Below are positions 7,770-16,626 of a DNA stretch of 40,835 nucleotides, piece by piece. The stretch is from an uncultured Flavobacteriales bacterium. Its GTDB lineage: Bacteria; Bacteroidota; Bacteroidia; CAIKAF01. The stretch spans positions 1 through 40,835 of the forward strand of contig CAIKAF010000022.1 of the NCBI GenBank assembly GCA_903825395.1, given 5' to 3'. Position 1 is the stretch's first letter. Each line of letters starts with the position of its first letter. The notes beneath the pieces were generated by a model. The model worked only from the letters and a program-made list of their open reading frames with translations. It was not told the DNA's origin and ran no database searches. A program made the translations under genes and the position numbers.

Positions 7770-8486
7770 ATGAAAGACAGGAAAAACCCCGATGTAGATT
7801 TACGCAAATATGGAACCCTCATGTTTGCCGTTGGTCTTACCATCTCTGTGTCTGCCGTCCTAATGGCAACCGAGTTCCGGTATTTTGAAGAGCGTCTAAT
7901 GGAAATTTTTATTCCTGAAGAAGAATTCTTGGTGCAGGAACAAGTGATTAATTACATCCCACCTCCACCCTCAGCGGCTCCGAAGCCTCCCCCTCCCTCA
8001 GTGGTTGAACAAATTCAAATTGTTGAAAACGAGGTGGAATTAGAACAAGAGGTGGAAATCGACGTGGAAATCGACCTGGAAACAGAGGTTTCAGATCAGC
8101 AAGGCGAGTTCGGTCAACAAGAAGAAGCGGTTCAAGACGATCAGATTTTTCAAATTGTGGAAGACATGCCGAGGTTTGCCGGGTGCGAAAAAGCCAAAGA
8201 CATCGACGCATGCTTTCAGGAAAAATTGTACGCCTTTTTGGGTAAAAATCTTAGGTACCCACCCACCGCAAAAGACATGGGAATTACAGGCAAAGTGTAT
8301 GTCGGTTTTGTGGTTGAAAAAGACGGCAGCATTGGTCAAGTAACCGTATTACGCGATATTGGGGGAGGCTGCGGCAACGAAGCAAAGCGAGTGATTTCAA
8401 ATCTTCCCAAATTCACTCCCGGCAAGCAACGCGGGCGCCCTGTCCGTGTCCAATATCAGCTTCCCATCAACTTCCAATTGCGCTGA
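7770..8486 (+). CDS. TonB-like energy transducer
   Basis: This 238-residue protein transmits proton-motive force from an ExbB-ExbD type motor to outer-membrane transporters. A short cytoplasmic N-terminus is followed by a single membrane helix at about residues 15-33. A proline-rich stretch (YIPPPPSAAPKPPPPS, about 65-80) and a glutamate/valine-rich spacer that would span the periplasm come next. The TonB C-terminal domain (about 150-238) includes YPPTAKDMGITGKVYVGFVV and ends RPVRVQYQLPINFQLR. No exbB or exbD is adjacent. It lies 70 bases after the VanZ-like gene and ends at a strong terminator. Confidence 0.9.
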   Translation: MKDRKNPDVDLRKYGTLMFAVGLTISVSAVLMATEFRYFEERLMEIFIPEEEFLVQEQVINYIPPPPSAAPKPPPPSVVEQIQIVENEVELEQEVEIDVEIDLETEVSDQQGEFGQQEEAVQDDQIFQIVEDMPRFAGCEKAKDIDACFQEKLYAFLGKNLRYPPTAKDMGITGKVYVGFVVEKDGSIGQVTVLRDIGGGCGNEAKRVISNLPKFTPGKQRGRPVRVQYQLPINFQLR

Positions 8487-8508
8487 TTTCCACCGCTTTA
8501 ACACATTC

Positions 8509-8544
8509 CGGCTGTTTTCTTACCAGAGAACAGCCGTTTTTTTT
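8509..8544 (+). terminator. Terminator after the TonB gene
   Basis: CGGCTGTT pairs with AACAGCCG across a 12-base loop and is followed by eight T residues. It ends the gcvH-vanZ-tonB run. Confidence 0.85.
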
Positions 8545-8601
8545 GCACTGCAATTCTGGAATTTCGCACCCCTTCCATCCGGCTTAGCATTTAATTTTTA
8601 A

Positions 8602-8748
8602 GGGCGGCAAACGGGCTTTCAGGGCTAATCCGCGGCTGCCGGCGGCTGCCCCAGCGGGCTTGCGGTGGCTCCTAAAGTCGCCTCCGCGCCGCGCGGGCCA
8701 GGCGCCGCCACCCTTGCGGGTTAGCCTCCTCAATCCCTGCCGCAGGCG
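8602..8748 (+). repeat. GC-rich hairpin repeat, element 2
   Basis: Arms at 8623-8652 and 8695-8726 pair imperfectly (GGCTAA with TTAGCC at the base, then a GC-rich stem). Their sequence is unrelated to the arms of the other four elements. The core GTGGCTCCTAAAGTCGCC lies at 8665-8682. The flanks are GGGCGGCAAACGGGCTTTC on the left and TCAATCCCTGCCGC on the right, matching elements 1 and 3. It sits between two convergent genes, after the tonB terminator. Confidence 0.8.
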
Positions 8749-8765
8749 TATTCCTACCTAGATTC

Positions 8766-9422
8766 TCACTTCAACAATTCAGGAAACAACCGATAGAACT
8801 TTTCTACCTTGGGCTGAACCACCATTTGACAATACCCTTGATTGGGATTCCGGCGGTAATAGTCCAAATGCTCTTCCTCTGCCCGATAAAACACCTCAAA
8901 AGGCTTCAATTCCGTAACAATAGGGGAAGAATACACACCGTCTGACAAACTCTGAAGCACCTCTCGGGCAATCTGCTCCTGTTCTCCCGAACGGAACAAT
9001 ATGATGCTCCTGTACTGAGTGCCAATGTCGGCACCCTGCCGATTTAGTGTAGTCGGATCATGGGTTTTGAAAAACACCCCCAACAAGGTCCTCAAAGAAA
9101 CCAGCTCGGGCTGAAAAACAATCTGAATGACCTCAGCATGCCCCGTTGCGCCAGAACACACCTGCTTATAGGTTGGATTCTTCAAATGCCCTCCGCTGTA
9201 ACCGGGTTCTGCCGATACTACTCCGCGTATGGAGGTGTAAATGGCCTCTGTACACCAAAAGCAACCTCCACCTAAGGTAAGCGTATCTGTTATTGGGGAT
9301 TGAGAACGATTTGCAGAATCCATATGTGAACTTGAATTGATAGAACTACAGGATAAAAGAAGGGTGGCAGTCCAAGTGACAAGTATTAGAGCAGTGGGTC
9401 TTCCGAAAATTGCATTTAACAC
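8766..9422 (-). CDS. msrA: Peptide-methionine (S)-S-oxide reductase, predicted lipoprotein
   Basis: This 218-residue MsrA reduces the S epimer of methionine sulfoxide in proteins. The active-site motif GGGCFWCTE has catalytic Cys54 and a second Cys57. GYSGGHLKNPTYKQVCSGATGHAE and FFKTHDPTTLNRQGADIGTQYRS are textbook. The N-terminus is a lipoprotein signal with lipobox LLSC (Cys25), so the enzyme should be attached in the periplasm or outer membrane and repair exported proteins. The methionine at residue 34 could allow a cytoplasmic form, but the signal is convincing. It follows the secDF terminator. Confidence 0.93.
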   Translation of the reverse strand: MLNAIFGRPTALILVTWTATLLLSCSSINSSSHMDSANRSQSPITDTLTLGGGCFWCTEAIYTSIRGVVSAEPGYSGGHLKNPTYKQVCSGATGHAEVIQIVFQPELVSLRTLLGVFFKTHDPTTLNRQGADIGTQYRSIILFRSGEQEQIAREVLQSLSDGVYSSPIVTELKPFEVFYRAEEEHLDYYRRNPNQGYCQMVVQPKVEKFYRLFPELLK

Positions 9423-9434
9423 CTGTATTAAACA

Positions 9435-9463
9435 AGAAAGCCTGAATTAAGTTCAGGCTTTCT
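9435..9463 (-). terminator. Terminator between secDF and msrA
   Basis: A perfect 12-base-pair hairpin (AGAAAGCCTGAA and its complement around TTAAG) lies directly after the secDF stop, reading on the minus strand. Confidence 0.8.
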
Positions 9464-9473
9464 AAGAATCAGA

Positions 9474-12400
9474 TTATTCTTGACTGGGCAATTTCTTTTT
9501 CTTCGCCGTTAAGTCAACCACAATGGGTGAGGCAATACAAATAGAAGAATAGGTTCCCACCACAACGCCAATTAAAATGGCAAAGGACAAGCCCTTAATT
9601 CCCTCACCTCCAAACAAAAACGCAGCGAGCAACACCAACATGGTAGTCATTGATGTATTTACTGTCCGCCCCAATGTGCTGTTCAAAGAACTATTGATAA
9701 CGTTCGCAAGATTCGGATTTTTTAAATCCTTTAGGTATTCTCGAATCCGGTCAAAAATAATCACCGTGTCGTTAATAGAATATCCAATTACCGTCAAAAC
9801 TGCCGCAATAATACTTTGGTCAATTTCAAGAGAAAATGGCAATAAACCATCAAAAATGGAGAATACAGAAAGTACTAAAACCACGTCGTGTATCAAGGCA
9901 ATTAAAGCGCCTGTACCATACTGCCAGCCTTTGAATCGAATCAAAATGTAAATAAAAATAATCACCAAAGACAACAATACGGCCCAAATGGATTTGTAAG
10001 CCACATCCCGGGCAATAGTGGGGCCAACAATTTCAACCTGTTCAATCCCAATGGAGTTGTTAAGGGTACTAAAATCCTTAAGGCTCGGCGGTGTAGAATA
10101 AAATCCTTTCAATGCTTCATACAATTCGGCTTTTACCTCCTCATCAATTTCTTTGCCCTGCTCATCTAAACGATATTTTGTTACCAAATAAATCGTTTTG
10201 CTGTCACCATAATTTTTAACCTGTGCTGTAGATCCTTTTAATTGGGCAGAAACGGCATCGGCGATTTGGCTAGTAGTGAAATTGGAATTATCAAATTCAA
10301 TAACATATGCGCGACCACCATTTAAATCCACTCCCAAATTGAATCCCTTCGAAGCGAACGATACGAATCCAGCGGCCATAAATACTCCAGAAACCACATA
10401 GAAAATCCTTCTTCGTCCAATGAAATCGATTTTGAGTTTAGAGAACCACTTTGATGTTACATTGGTGGAAAAATTAAATGATTTCCCCTTGTTCATTTGC
10501 CATTCAAAAATCAATCGAGTTAAGAAAATCGCAGAGAACAAAGAAGTCAGAATACCAATAAATAAGGTGATTGCAAAACCTCTTACAGGTCCGGCACCGA
10601 AGGCAATCAAAACGATTGCAATCAACGCAGTAGTAATGTTTGAGTCAATGATTGCTCGGTATGCACTAGCATAACCGTCCGAAATAGCTAGCTTCATTCC
10701 TTTGCCTTCCCGCATTTCTTCACGTATCCGTTCAAAAATCAAAACATTAGCATCTACAGCCATACCAATGGTTAGCACGATACCCGTAATTCCAGCCAAG
10801 GTCAGGGTGGTACCCAACCCAGCTAAAGTGCCCATGAGGAAAAATAAATTGGCAACCAATGCCAAATCAGCGACCCACCCTGCTTTACCATAGTAGAAAA
10901 CCATGTAGGCAAGTACCAATAAAAAAGCTATAATAAGTGAAGCGACGCCCGCAGTTCTAGCTTTAGAACCCAAAGATGGTCCTACCATGGCCAACTCTAC
11001 TACCTGAGTACGTGTCGGCAATTTCCCTGATTTCAAAATAGATGCCAAGGATTTAGCTTCGTCAAACGTGAAATTTCCTGTAATACTGGATGAACCGCCA
11101 CTAATTTTATCTTGAACGGTAGGAGCAGAATAAACTCGATTATCCAAAACGATAGCGATGGATTTCCCTTTATTTTTCTCTGTGATTTTTGCCCAGCGCG
11201 AAGCACCCTCTCCATTCATTTCCATTAACACTTCATATCCACCCGTTTTGTCATCTGCATTAAAACGAGCATCAACCACTACATCCCCTTCCAAAGCAGG
11301 ACTGAAATCTCTGGCATCTGAGCGCAGGGCATACAATTCAAACTGACCTTTACGTGGGTCATCTGGCGAAACTCCTTCAAAAGGTTTGTTACTCCACCGC
11401 AAGACCAAGTCTGCCGGTAGCAATTTTTTCAAGTCTGGGCGCGATAGTAAGGCATTGATAGCGATGGTGTCACGAGCTTGATTTAGGGTAAATCCCATTA
11501 CCGGACCAAAACCATACGAACGTTCTCCTTTATCGTTTGAAACGATGTTGGGGAAGAAATGTTTGAGCAGGCCTCCGGCATTTTGATCCTCTCCTAAGCC
11601 AGTTTCCTTAGACTTAGATGTGTCTCCTGCGCCAAATGCCTGTTCCGTAGAATCGGGATCGGCTTGTGTTGAATCAACAGAACTGCTGTCGGAAGCAATA
11701 AGTCCACTCGCCAACTTAGACTCCTTATTCAAAATTTCAATGATTTGGTTGAAGCCGGGGCTACCCAAAATATCAGACCCTTCATAGGTAAGCCAAAACT
11801 CCAATTTGGCAGGAGCTTCCAACAGATTGCGGACTTGATTCTCGTTTTGGACTCCGGGAATTTCTACACGAATGCGACCCGTGCCACCTACTTTTTGAAT
11901 GTTGGCCTGAGTCATACCAAAATTGTTGATCCGTGCATCCAATACATCAAAGGTTCTGGAAAGCGCGTAATCGGCTTCGTTGCGAAGTACAGCTATGACT
12001 TCGGCATTTTGCATTTTGCCATTGATGGCCTTTTGATTGGCGTGTCCGAACAAACCGGGAGCCGCCAATTGAACACCAGGATTGATGCTCTCATAGGCTT
12101 TGGCAAATAAATCCACAAAGTTTTCCTGGCTGGTTTTTTGTTCCTGCAGTGCTTGAGCAATGGCTTTTTCAAAGGCCGGATCTTGAGGATTGTTGGCCAG
12201 TTTGCGCAACAAATCAGGCAAGGATGCTTCAAGGGTAACGTTGATTCCACCCCGAAGGTCAAGACCCAAATTCATTTCGCGCTTTTTAGCCTCTCCATAC
12301 GTCAGAGTAGGTAGAAAATCCCACAACACGGATTGATTTTCATCATTGGCAATGGAATCTAAATAATTGCGCTGTTTAACAACATCTCCACCAGACATAT

Positions 12401-12509
12401 CCAAGGCCGCTGACTCAGTGGCATTGGTAAGTACAGTAAAGGTTAAATGGAACAGGCAGGCCAACCCCAACAGAATGGCGAAAATCCGGATGACTGCTTT
12501 ATTTTGCAT
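9474..12509 (-). CDS. secDF: Fused protein-export membrane protein SecDF
   Basis: This 1,011-residue inner-membrane protein uses the proton gradient to pull preproteins through after SecA has pushed them. SecD and SecF are fused, as is usual in Bacteroidota. The first half has LGLDLRGG (81-88), a large periplasmic domain and six helices including GITGIVLTIGMAVDANVLIFERIREE. The second half has the SecF counterpart NLGVDLNGGRAY and the matching AAVLTVIGYSINDTVIIFDRIRE. The periplasmic part of SecD contains a Ser/Asp/Thr-rich insertion (around residues 265-315) without obvious structure. The frame extends to 12638, but that extension is basic and runs into the divergent gene; MQNKAVIRIFAILLGLACLF at 12509 is a proper start with a membrane helix. 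Confidence 0.96.
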   Translation of the reverse strand: MQNKAVIRIFAILLGLACLFHLTFTVLTNATESAALDMSGGDVVKQRNYLDSIANDENQSVLWDFLPTLTYGEAKKREMNLGLDLRGGINVTLEASLPDLLRKLANNPQDPAFEKAIAQALQEQKTSQENFVDLFAKAYESINPGVQLAAPGLFGHANQKAINGKMQNAEVIAVLRNEADYALSRTFDVLDARINNFGMTQANIQKVGGTGRIRVEIPGVQNENQVRNLLEAPAKLEFWLTYEGSDILGSPGFNQIIEILNKESKLASGLIASDSSSVDSTQADPDSTEQAFGAGDTSKSKETGLGEDQNAGGLLKHFFPNIVSNDKGERSYGFGPVMGFTLNQARDTIAINALLSRPDLKKLLPADLVLRWSNKPFEGVSPDDPRKGQFELYALRSDARDFSPALEGDVVVDARFNADDKTGGYEVLMEMNGEGASRWAKITEKNKGKSIAIVLDNRVYSAPTVQDKISGGSSSITGNFTFDEAKSLASILKSGKLPTRTQVVELAMVGPSLGSKARTAGVASLIIAFLLVLAYMVFYYGKAGWVADLALVANLFFLMGTLAGLGTTLTLAGITGIVLTIGMAVDANVLIFERIREEMREGKGMKLAISDGYASAYRAIIDSNITTALIAIVLIAFGAGPVRGFAITLFIGILTSLFSAIFLTRLIFEWQMNKGKSFNFSTNVTSKWFSKLKIDFIGRRRIFYVVSGVFMAAGFVSFASKGFNLGVDLNGGRAYVIEFDNSNFTTSQIADAVSAQLKGSTAQVKNYGDSKTIYLVTKYRLDEQGKEIDEEVKAELYEALKGFYSTPPSLKDFSTLNNSIGIEQVEIVGPTIARDVAYKSIWAVLLSLVIIFIYILIRFKGWQYGTGALIALIHDVVLVLSVFSIFDGLLPFSLEIDQSIIAAVLTVIGYSINDTVIIFDRIREYLKDLKNPNLANVINSSLNSTLGRTVNTSMTTMLVLLAAFLFGGEGIKGLSFAILIGVVVGTYSSICIASPIVVDLTAKKKKLPSQE

Positions 12510-12551
12510 AATTTGAGATATATGTGCAGAATTCGCTATAAAAAATGAACG

Positions 12552-12567
12552 CAAAGATATACTTTTA
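12552..12567. promoter_or_regulatory. Abutting divergent -7 elements (secDF / FG-GAP gene)
   Basis: TATCTTTG on the minus strand (12552-12559) matches the -7 consensus for secDF. It is directly adjacent to TACTTTTA on the plus strand (12560-12567), a near match for the gene at 12576. If both are used, polymerase binding at one should exclude the other. No clear TTTG -33 element is seen on either side. Confidence 0.4.
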
Positions 12568-12575
12568 AATAGATT

Positions 12576-14735
12576 ATGCGAAGATTCTTCCTGACCTTCT
12601 TGGCCCTTCTTTTGATTTGGGCTTCTGGCACAGCCCAACCTACACCCGCATTGGTGGAAGGCGACGGGCCCACCGTTCTCCTCAACTCCGACACACTTTT
12701 TTTAGCTTGGGCAGGGGGCTTACACAATCCACAAGTTGGGGCTATGGACTGGAATGGAGATGGAAGCTCCGACATTTGGGTGTTTGAAAAAGTGGGGCAA
12801 CGCTTAATACCGCTGGTGTACCATACCCCCTCCGATCAATGGAAATACCGGCCCGAATTCCGACATGTGCTTCCGGGCCTGAGCTTTTTTGCCTTGCCCG
12901 TAGATTGGAATCAAGATGGGAAAATGGATGTAGCTGCTTACCGCTGGGACGGATTGCAGGTGTTCATAAATGCCACCCCTCCCGGACAATCCGTCCAATT
13001 CAATCTACCCTTACGCTGCATTTCTCAATACGGCATTGGAAGCAGCGGCTTGTTCGTGCCACGAGATGACATCCCGGGAATTGCAGACCTTGACCAAGAC
13101 GGCGACCTAGATGTGTTGACCTTTCCTCTGTTTGGCAGCTGCCTGGAATGGCATAAAAATTTAAGCGTTGAAACTTTTGGCACCCCTGATTCTACCAATT
13201 TTGAACTGAGCAGCGCCCATTGGGGAAACTTTAAAGAGGGCGTCAACATCAACACCATTGTTCTGAACGACAGCTGTCAAGGCTTAGGCGGCCTCCCCGG
13301 CCCATTGCACAGCGGAGCAGGTAGAGCCCTATTGGCAACAGATTTTACCGCAGACGGCCTTGTTGACATTGCCATGTCAGAAGGAGGCAGTTTAAATATG
13401 GCTTGGATGAAAAACGGAGGAAGCCTTGCCCAGGCTCGAATGACAGAACTGCACACAGATTTCCCCGCAACTTTTGGAGGAACTCCCTTTTCTTTGGATA
13501 TTTTCCCCGCCGCCTTTTACAGCGATGCCAACAGCGACGCAATCCCAGACTTAATTCTTAGTACCGCCGGCACCGATAGCCCATCTGATGCTTCAGGCAC
13601 CTTTGTACACCTGAATATAGGGGCAGCAAATCAACCTCTTTTGCCAGGGCAAGCCCAGCCCTTTTTACAACACAACATGATGGACCTCGGATCTGGAGCC
13701 TATCCGGATGCCGGAGACCTGAATGCAGACGGCATTCAAGACCTGGTGATTGGATCCTCCTCGAAAAATGGACAAACAGCCACTCTGTATGCCTTGCTTT
13801 CAAACCCAGACAGCAGCTACACCCTTGGATCGCTGCCGGGAAACAACGGCAGCAATTTGAATACCTACGACTTGGTTCCGGCTTTAGGAGATCTTGACGC
13901 AGATGGAGATTTGGATTTGACCATAGGAACACAAACCGGAAGTATTTTACTCATACGGAATTTAGGCAGCCCCTCTCAGGCTCTTTTTTCAATGAGCATA
14001 GAAACCCTGGCGCCCAATTTGCCTCAAACCTATGCCGCGCCAGAATTATTTGACGCAGACAACGACGGAGATTTGGATATGTTGGTCGGCGGAAGAGATG
14101 GCCGCGTGGCACTGTATCGCAACACAGGAAATCCATCCAACCCTCAATTTGGAACCGCAGAAACCCTCTTTTTGGGTCAAATTGAAACGGTTGACCCAAG
14201 TGTAGGCAGTTCCGGTTATGCCGTTCCCCGAATTTTTTACAACCAGGGCCAACCTGAGCTGATGCTAGGTACCTACCGCGGAACCCTATGGCATTATTCA
14301 AACCTGTTCCAATCTCCCGGCCAGTTCAACCCGACGTTCACCCTGATAACCGATCGGCTTGGCTATGCCGATGCAGGACTACGGTCCGCACCTGCCGTCC
14401 TTGAGCAAACAGGCCAGGTATACCCCGACATTGCCCTAGGAACCGCAGCTGGTGGCTTGCTGTACTACAAAGGAATTGAAGGCGACTTACACCTTGAGCC
14501 TCAAGACCTGCCATCAACCCTTCTGTTCCCAAATCCCGCCCGAGTTGGAACCTCCGTTCAACTCGGCCAGAAGAACGAGAATCAAAACTGGTCGTTGTGG
14601 ACAATTCTAGGACAAAAACTGCAGCAAGGGTATGGATCAAGTATAAATACCCAAGACCTTAATACCGGCATATATTATGTGGTAACGCCCAGCAAAAACG
14701 GCAACGACATCAGCCGCCTAGTGATTCAAAATTAG
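12576..14735 (+). CDS. FG-GAP/VCBS repeat surface protein with T9SS sorting domain
   Basis: This 719-residue protein has a clear signal peptide (about residues 1-20, cut after GTAQ). At least eight calcium-type loops of the DxNxDGxxD kind follow, for example DWNGDGSSD, DWNQDGKMD, DLDQDGDLD, DLNADGIQD, DLDADGDLD and DADNDGDLD. These suggest a beta-propeller of FG-GAP/VCBS repeats. The last 70 residues, beginning LFPNPARVGTSVQLG, with TILGQKL, LNTGIYYVV and a basic end SRLVIQN, form a type A T9SS C-terminal sorting domain. The protein should be exported by Sec, carried over the outer membrane by T9SS and anchored or released outside. The ligand is unknown. It is divergent from secDF. Confidence 0.9.
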   Translation: MRRFFLTFLALLLIWASGTAQPTPALVEGDGPTVLLNSDTLFLAWAGGLHNPQVGAMDWNGDGSSDIWVFEKVGQRLIPLVYHTPSDQWKYRPEFRHVLPGLSFFALPVDWNQDGKMDVAAYRWDGLQVFINATPPGQSVQFNLPLRCISQYGIGSSGLFVPRDDIPGIADLDQDGDLDVLTFPLFGSCLEWHKNLSVETFGTPDSTNFELSSAHWGNFKEGVNINTIVLNDSCQGLGGLPGPLHSGAGRALLATDFTADGLVDIAMSEGGSLNMAWMKNGGSLAQARMTELHTDFPATFGGTPFSLDIFPAAFYSDANSDAIPDLILSTAGTDSPSDASGTFVHLNIGAANQPLLPGQAQPFLQHNMMDLGSGAYPDAGDLNADGIQDLVIGSSSKNGQTATLYALLSNPDSSYTLGSLPGNNGSNLNTYDLVPALGDLDADGDLDLTIGTQTGSILLIRNLGSPSQALFSMSIETLAPNLPQTYAAPELFDADNDGDLDMLVGGRDGRVALYRNTGNPSNPQFGTAETLFLGQIETVDPSVGSSGYAVPRIFYNQGQPELMLGTYRGTLWHYSNLFQSPGQFNPTFTLITDRLGYADAGLRSAPAVLEQTGQVYPDIALGTAAGGLLYYKGIEGDLHLEPQDLPSTLLFPNPARVGTSVQLGQKNENQNWSLWTILGQKLQQGYGSSINTQDLNTGIYYVVTPSKNGNDISRLVIQN

Positions 14736-14744
14736 CATCAATTC

Positions 14745-14768
14745 CTCAAAACCCCCATTTGAGTTTTT
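14745..14768 (+). terminator. Weak terminator after the FG-GAP gene
   Basis: CTCAAA and TTTGAG pair over a C-rich loop and are followed by five T residues and a further T-rich run. The stem is only six base pairs. Confidence 0.45.
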
Positions 14769-14921
14769 ATTTTGTTTATTTTCGCTTCACTTAGTATGTG
14801 GACTGAACCAAAATATGTGTCGATTGGAATTAAAAACAGCCGACGATTTTCCAGCCCACATCGTAGAACTCCCCAACCAACCCCAACCTTCACCTTCCAA
14901 TAGGTATTATTTGATTTCTGC

Positions 14922-16571
14922 ATGAGCAACCTTCCCGATCAAACTCCGTACGATGTAATTTTAATTGGTTCCGGTATGGGCTCCCTAACGGTAGCGTCCA
15001 TTCTCGGCCAATTGCAGGGAAAACGTGTACTGATTTTAGAGCAACACTACATCGCCGGTGGATTTACCCATACATTTAAACGCGAAAAAGGCTATAAATG
15101 GGATGTTGGTATTCATTACGTAGGAGATTTAGAAGACGGCCACAAATTTCGACGCCTATTTGATTTTGTAACCCGGGGGGGCGTACGCTGGCAAAAAATG
15201 CCCTACATCTACGATAAATTTGTGTTCCCTGATTTTACCTTTCAGGCCCCCTCAGATTTAGATGCCTTCCGAAATCAATTAATTGCCCAATTTCCACATG
15301 AAGAAAAAGCATTGTTGCAGTATTTTTCTGACGTGGACCGGGCAGACGCATGGTATAGAAAGTACATTTTATACAAACACATTCCCGGCTTGTTAAAGCC
15401 GCTGGTAAAGCCATCGAAGGCCGACACCACACTCGCTACCAGCAGCACCAAAGAATACCTAGATGCGCACTTCAGCGACCAAAAATTAAAAGGGCTTCTG
15501 ACCTCTCAGTGGGGAAATTACGGCGCCGTTCCAGGGCAATCTTCCTTCGCCAACCACGCCATGGTAGTCCGGCATTTCTACAAGGGCGGATACTACCCCA
15601 TTGGCAGCTCAAAAACCATCCTTCAATCCATCGAACCCATCATTGAACAATATGGGGGCGCAATAAAAATCAACCACCGAGTTGAAGAAATTATTTTGGA
15701 GGGAAATACCGCCGTTGGAGTTCGAGGCATGCAAAAGAAAGGGAAAGATTTTATCCCCTTTGAATATTATGCTCCTGTTATTGTATCCGATGCCGGCGCT
15801 TACAACACCTATTGTAAATTGCTGCCAAAATCAGCCCCGGTTGAAGCACAGCGAACGGATTTAAGCGCCCACCCCAACGGGCTTTCTCACCTTTGCCTGT
15901 ACATTGGCTTCAAAGAAAATCCGGAAACCTTAGGATTCAAAGGCGAAAACCATTGGATATTTGATGGCTACGACCACGATGAATTGTATTCAGACCTAGA
16001 TGCCGTTACCGAAGACCGAATGCGCATGGCATTCCTTTCATTCCCCTCATTAAAAGATCCAGAATCAAAAGCACATACCGGCGAAATCATCACCTTCATC
16101 AGCTACGATTATTTCAAAAAATGGAGCACAGAACGATGGAAAAACCGGGGCGAAGATTACGAAGCCGTCAAGCAAGAAATTGCTGAACGCATGCTCAACT
16201 TCATAGAAGGGAAGTATCCCGGATTTAAAGACTTGGTTGATTTCTATGAATTATCTACCCCATTAACCACCGAACATTTTACTCTGCACCGCAATGGGGA
16301 AATCTATGGCATGCACACCACTCCCGACCGATTGCTTAAAGACTGGAATCAGGTAAAAACCCCCATCAAAAATTTGTACTTAACCGGCACCGACGCGGCT
16401 GTTCTTGGAGTGGCAGGAGCCTTCACCGGCGGCGTATTTGCCTCGGTAGAATTAATGGGGAAAAGCCTTGGGCTATTGCACTACATTAAACTGGAGAACA
16501 AAGCCCAGGCCTTTGCCAAGGAATTGCAGGCCAAAGGAATTCGAACCGTCTTTGATGAATCCAATTCATAA
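14922..16571 (+). CDS. Retinol saturase/phytoene desaturase-like FAD-dependent oxidoreductase
   Basis: This 549-residue flavoprotein has an N-terminal dinucleotide-binding fold YDVILIGSGMGSLTVAS (GSGMGS at 16-21) and EQHYIAGGFTHTF, the signature of the carotenoid isomerase, phytoene desaturase and all-trans-retinol 13,14-reductase group. The C-terminal flavin motif LYLTGTDAAVLGVAGAFTGG is also present. No cleavable signal peptide is seen. The substrate is probably a polyunsaturated lipid (carotenoid, retinoid or fatty chain), but this is inference. No phytoene synthase or other crt gene is nearby. It is followed 55 bases later by a sterol-desaturase-family gene, and the pair may act on the same lipid. 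Confidence 0.85.
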   Translation: MSNLPDQTPYDVILIGSGMGSLTVASILGQLQGKRVLILEQHYIAGGFTHTFKREKGYKWDVGIHYVGDLEDGHKFRRLFDFVTRGGVRWQKMPYIYDKFVFPDFTFQAPSDLDAFRNQLIAQFPHEEKALLQYFSDVDRADAWYRKYILYKHIPGLLKPLVKPSKADTTLATSSTKEYLDAHFSDQKLKGLLTSQWGNYGAVPGQSSFANHAMVVRHFYKGGYYPIGSSKTILQSIEPIIEQYGGAIKINHRVEEIILEGNTAVGVRGMQKKGKDFIPFEYYAPVIVSDAGAYNTYCKLLPKSAPVEAQRTDLSAHPNGLSHLCLYIGFKENPETLGFKGENHWIFDGYDHDELYSDLDAVTEDRMRMAFLSFPSLKDPESKAHTGEIITFISYDYFKKWSTERWKNRGEDYEAVKQEIAERMLNFIEGKYPGFKDLVDFYELSTPLTTEHFTLHRNGEIYGMHTTPDRLLKDWNQVKTPIKNLYLTGTDAAVLGVAGAFTGGVFASVELMGKSLGLLHYIKLENKAQAFAKELQAKGIRTVFDESNS

Positions 16572-16626
16572 GCATGTCCCAGCTTAATTTATACCCCTCA
16601 TTGTTCTAAGCTGAACCTGAAAAATT

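Noticed and set aside
11745-12262. Open frames on both strands within secDF (121 and 89 codons)
   Set aside because: They are shadows of the SecD coding sequence.
12510-12638. N-terminal extension of secDF
   Set aside because: It overlaps the divergent T9SS gene and would put a basic soluble segment before the membrane helix.
13558-14640. Several minus-strand frames of 100-124 codons
   Set aside because: They are antisense to the FG-GAP gene, whose calcium-loop repeats and sorting domain are clear.
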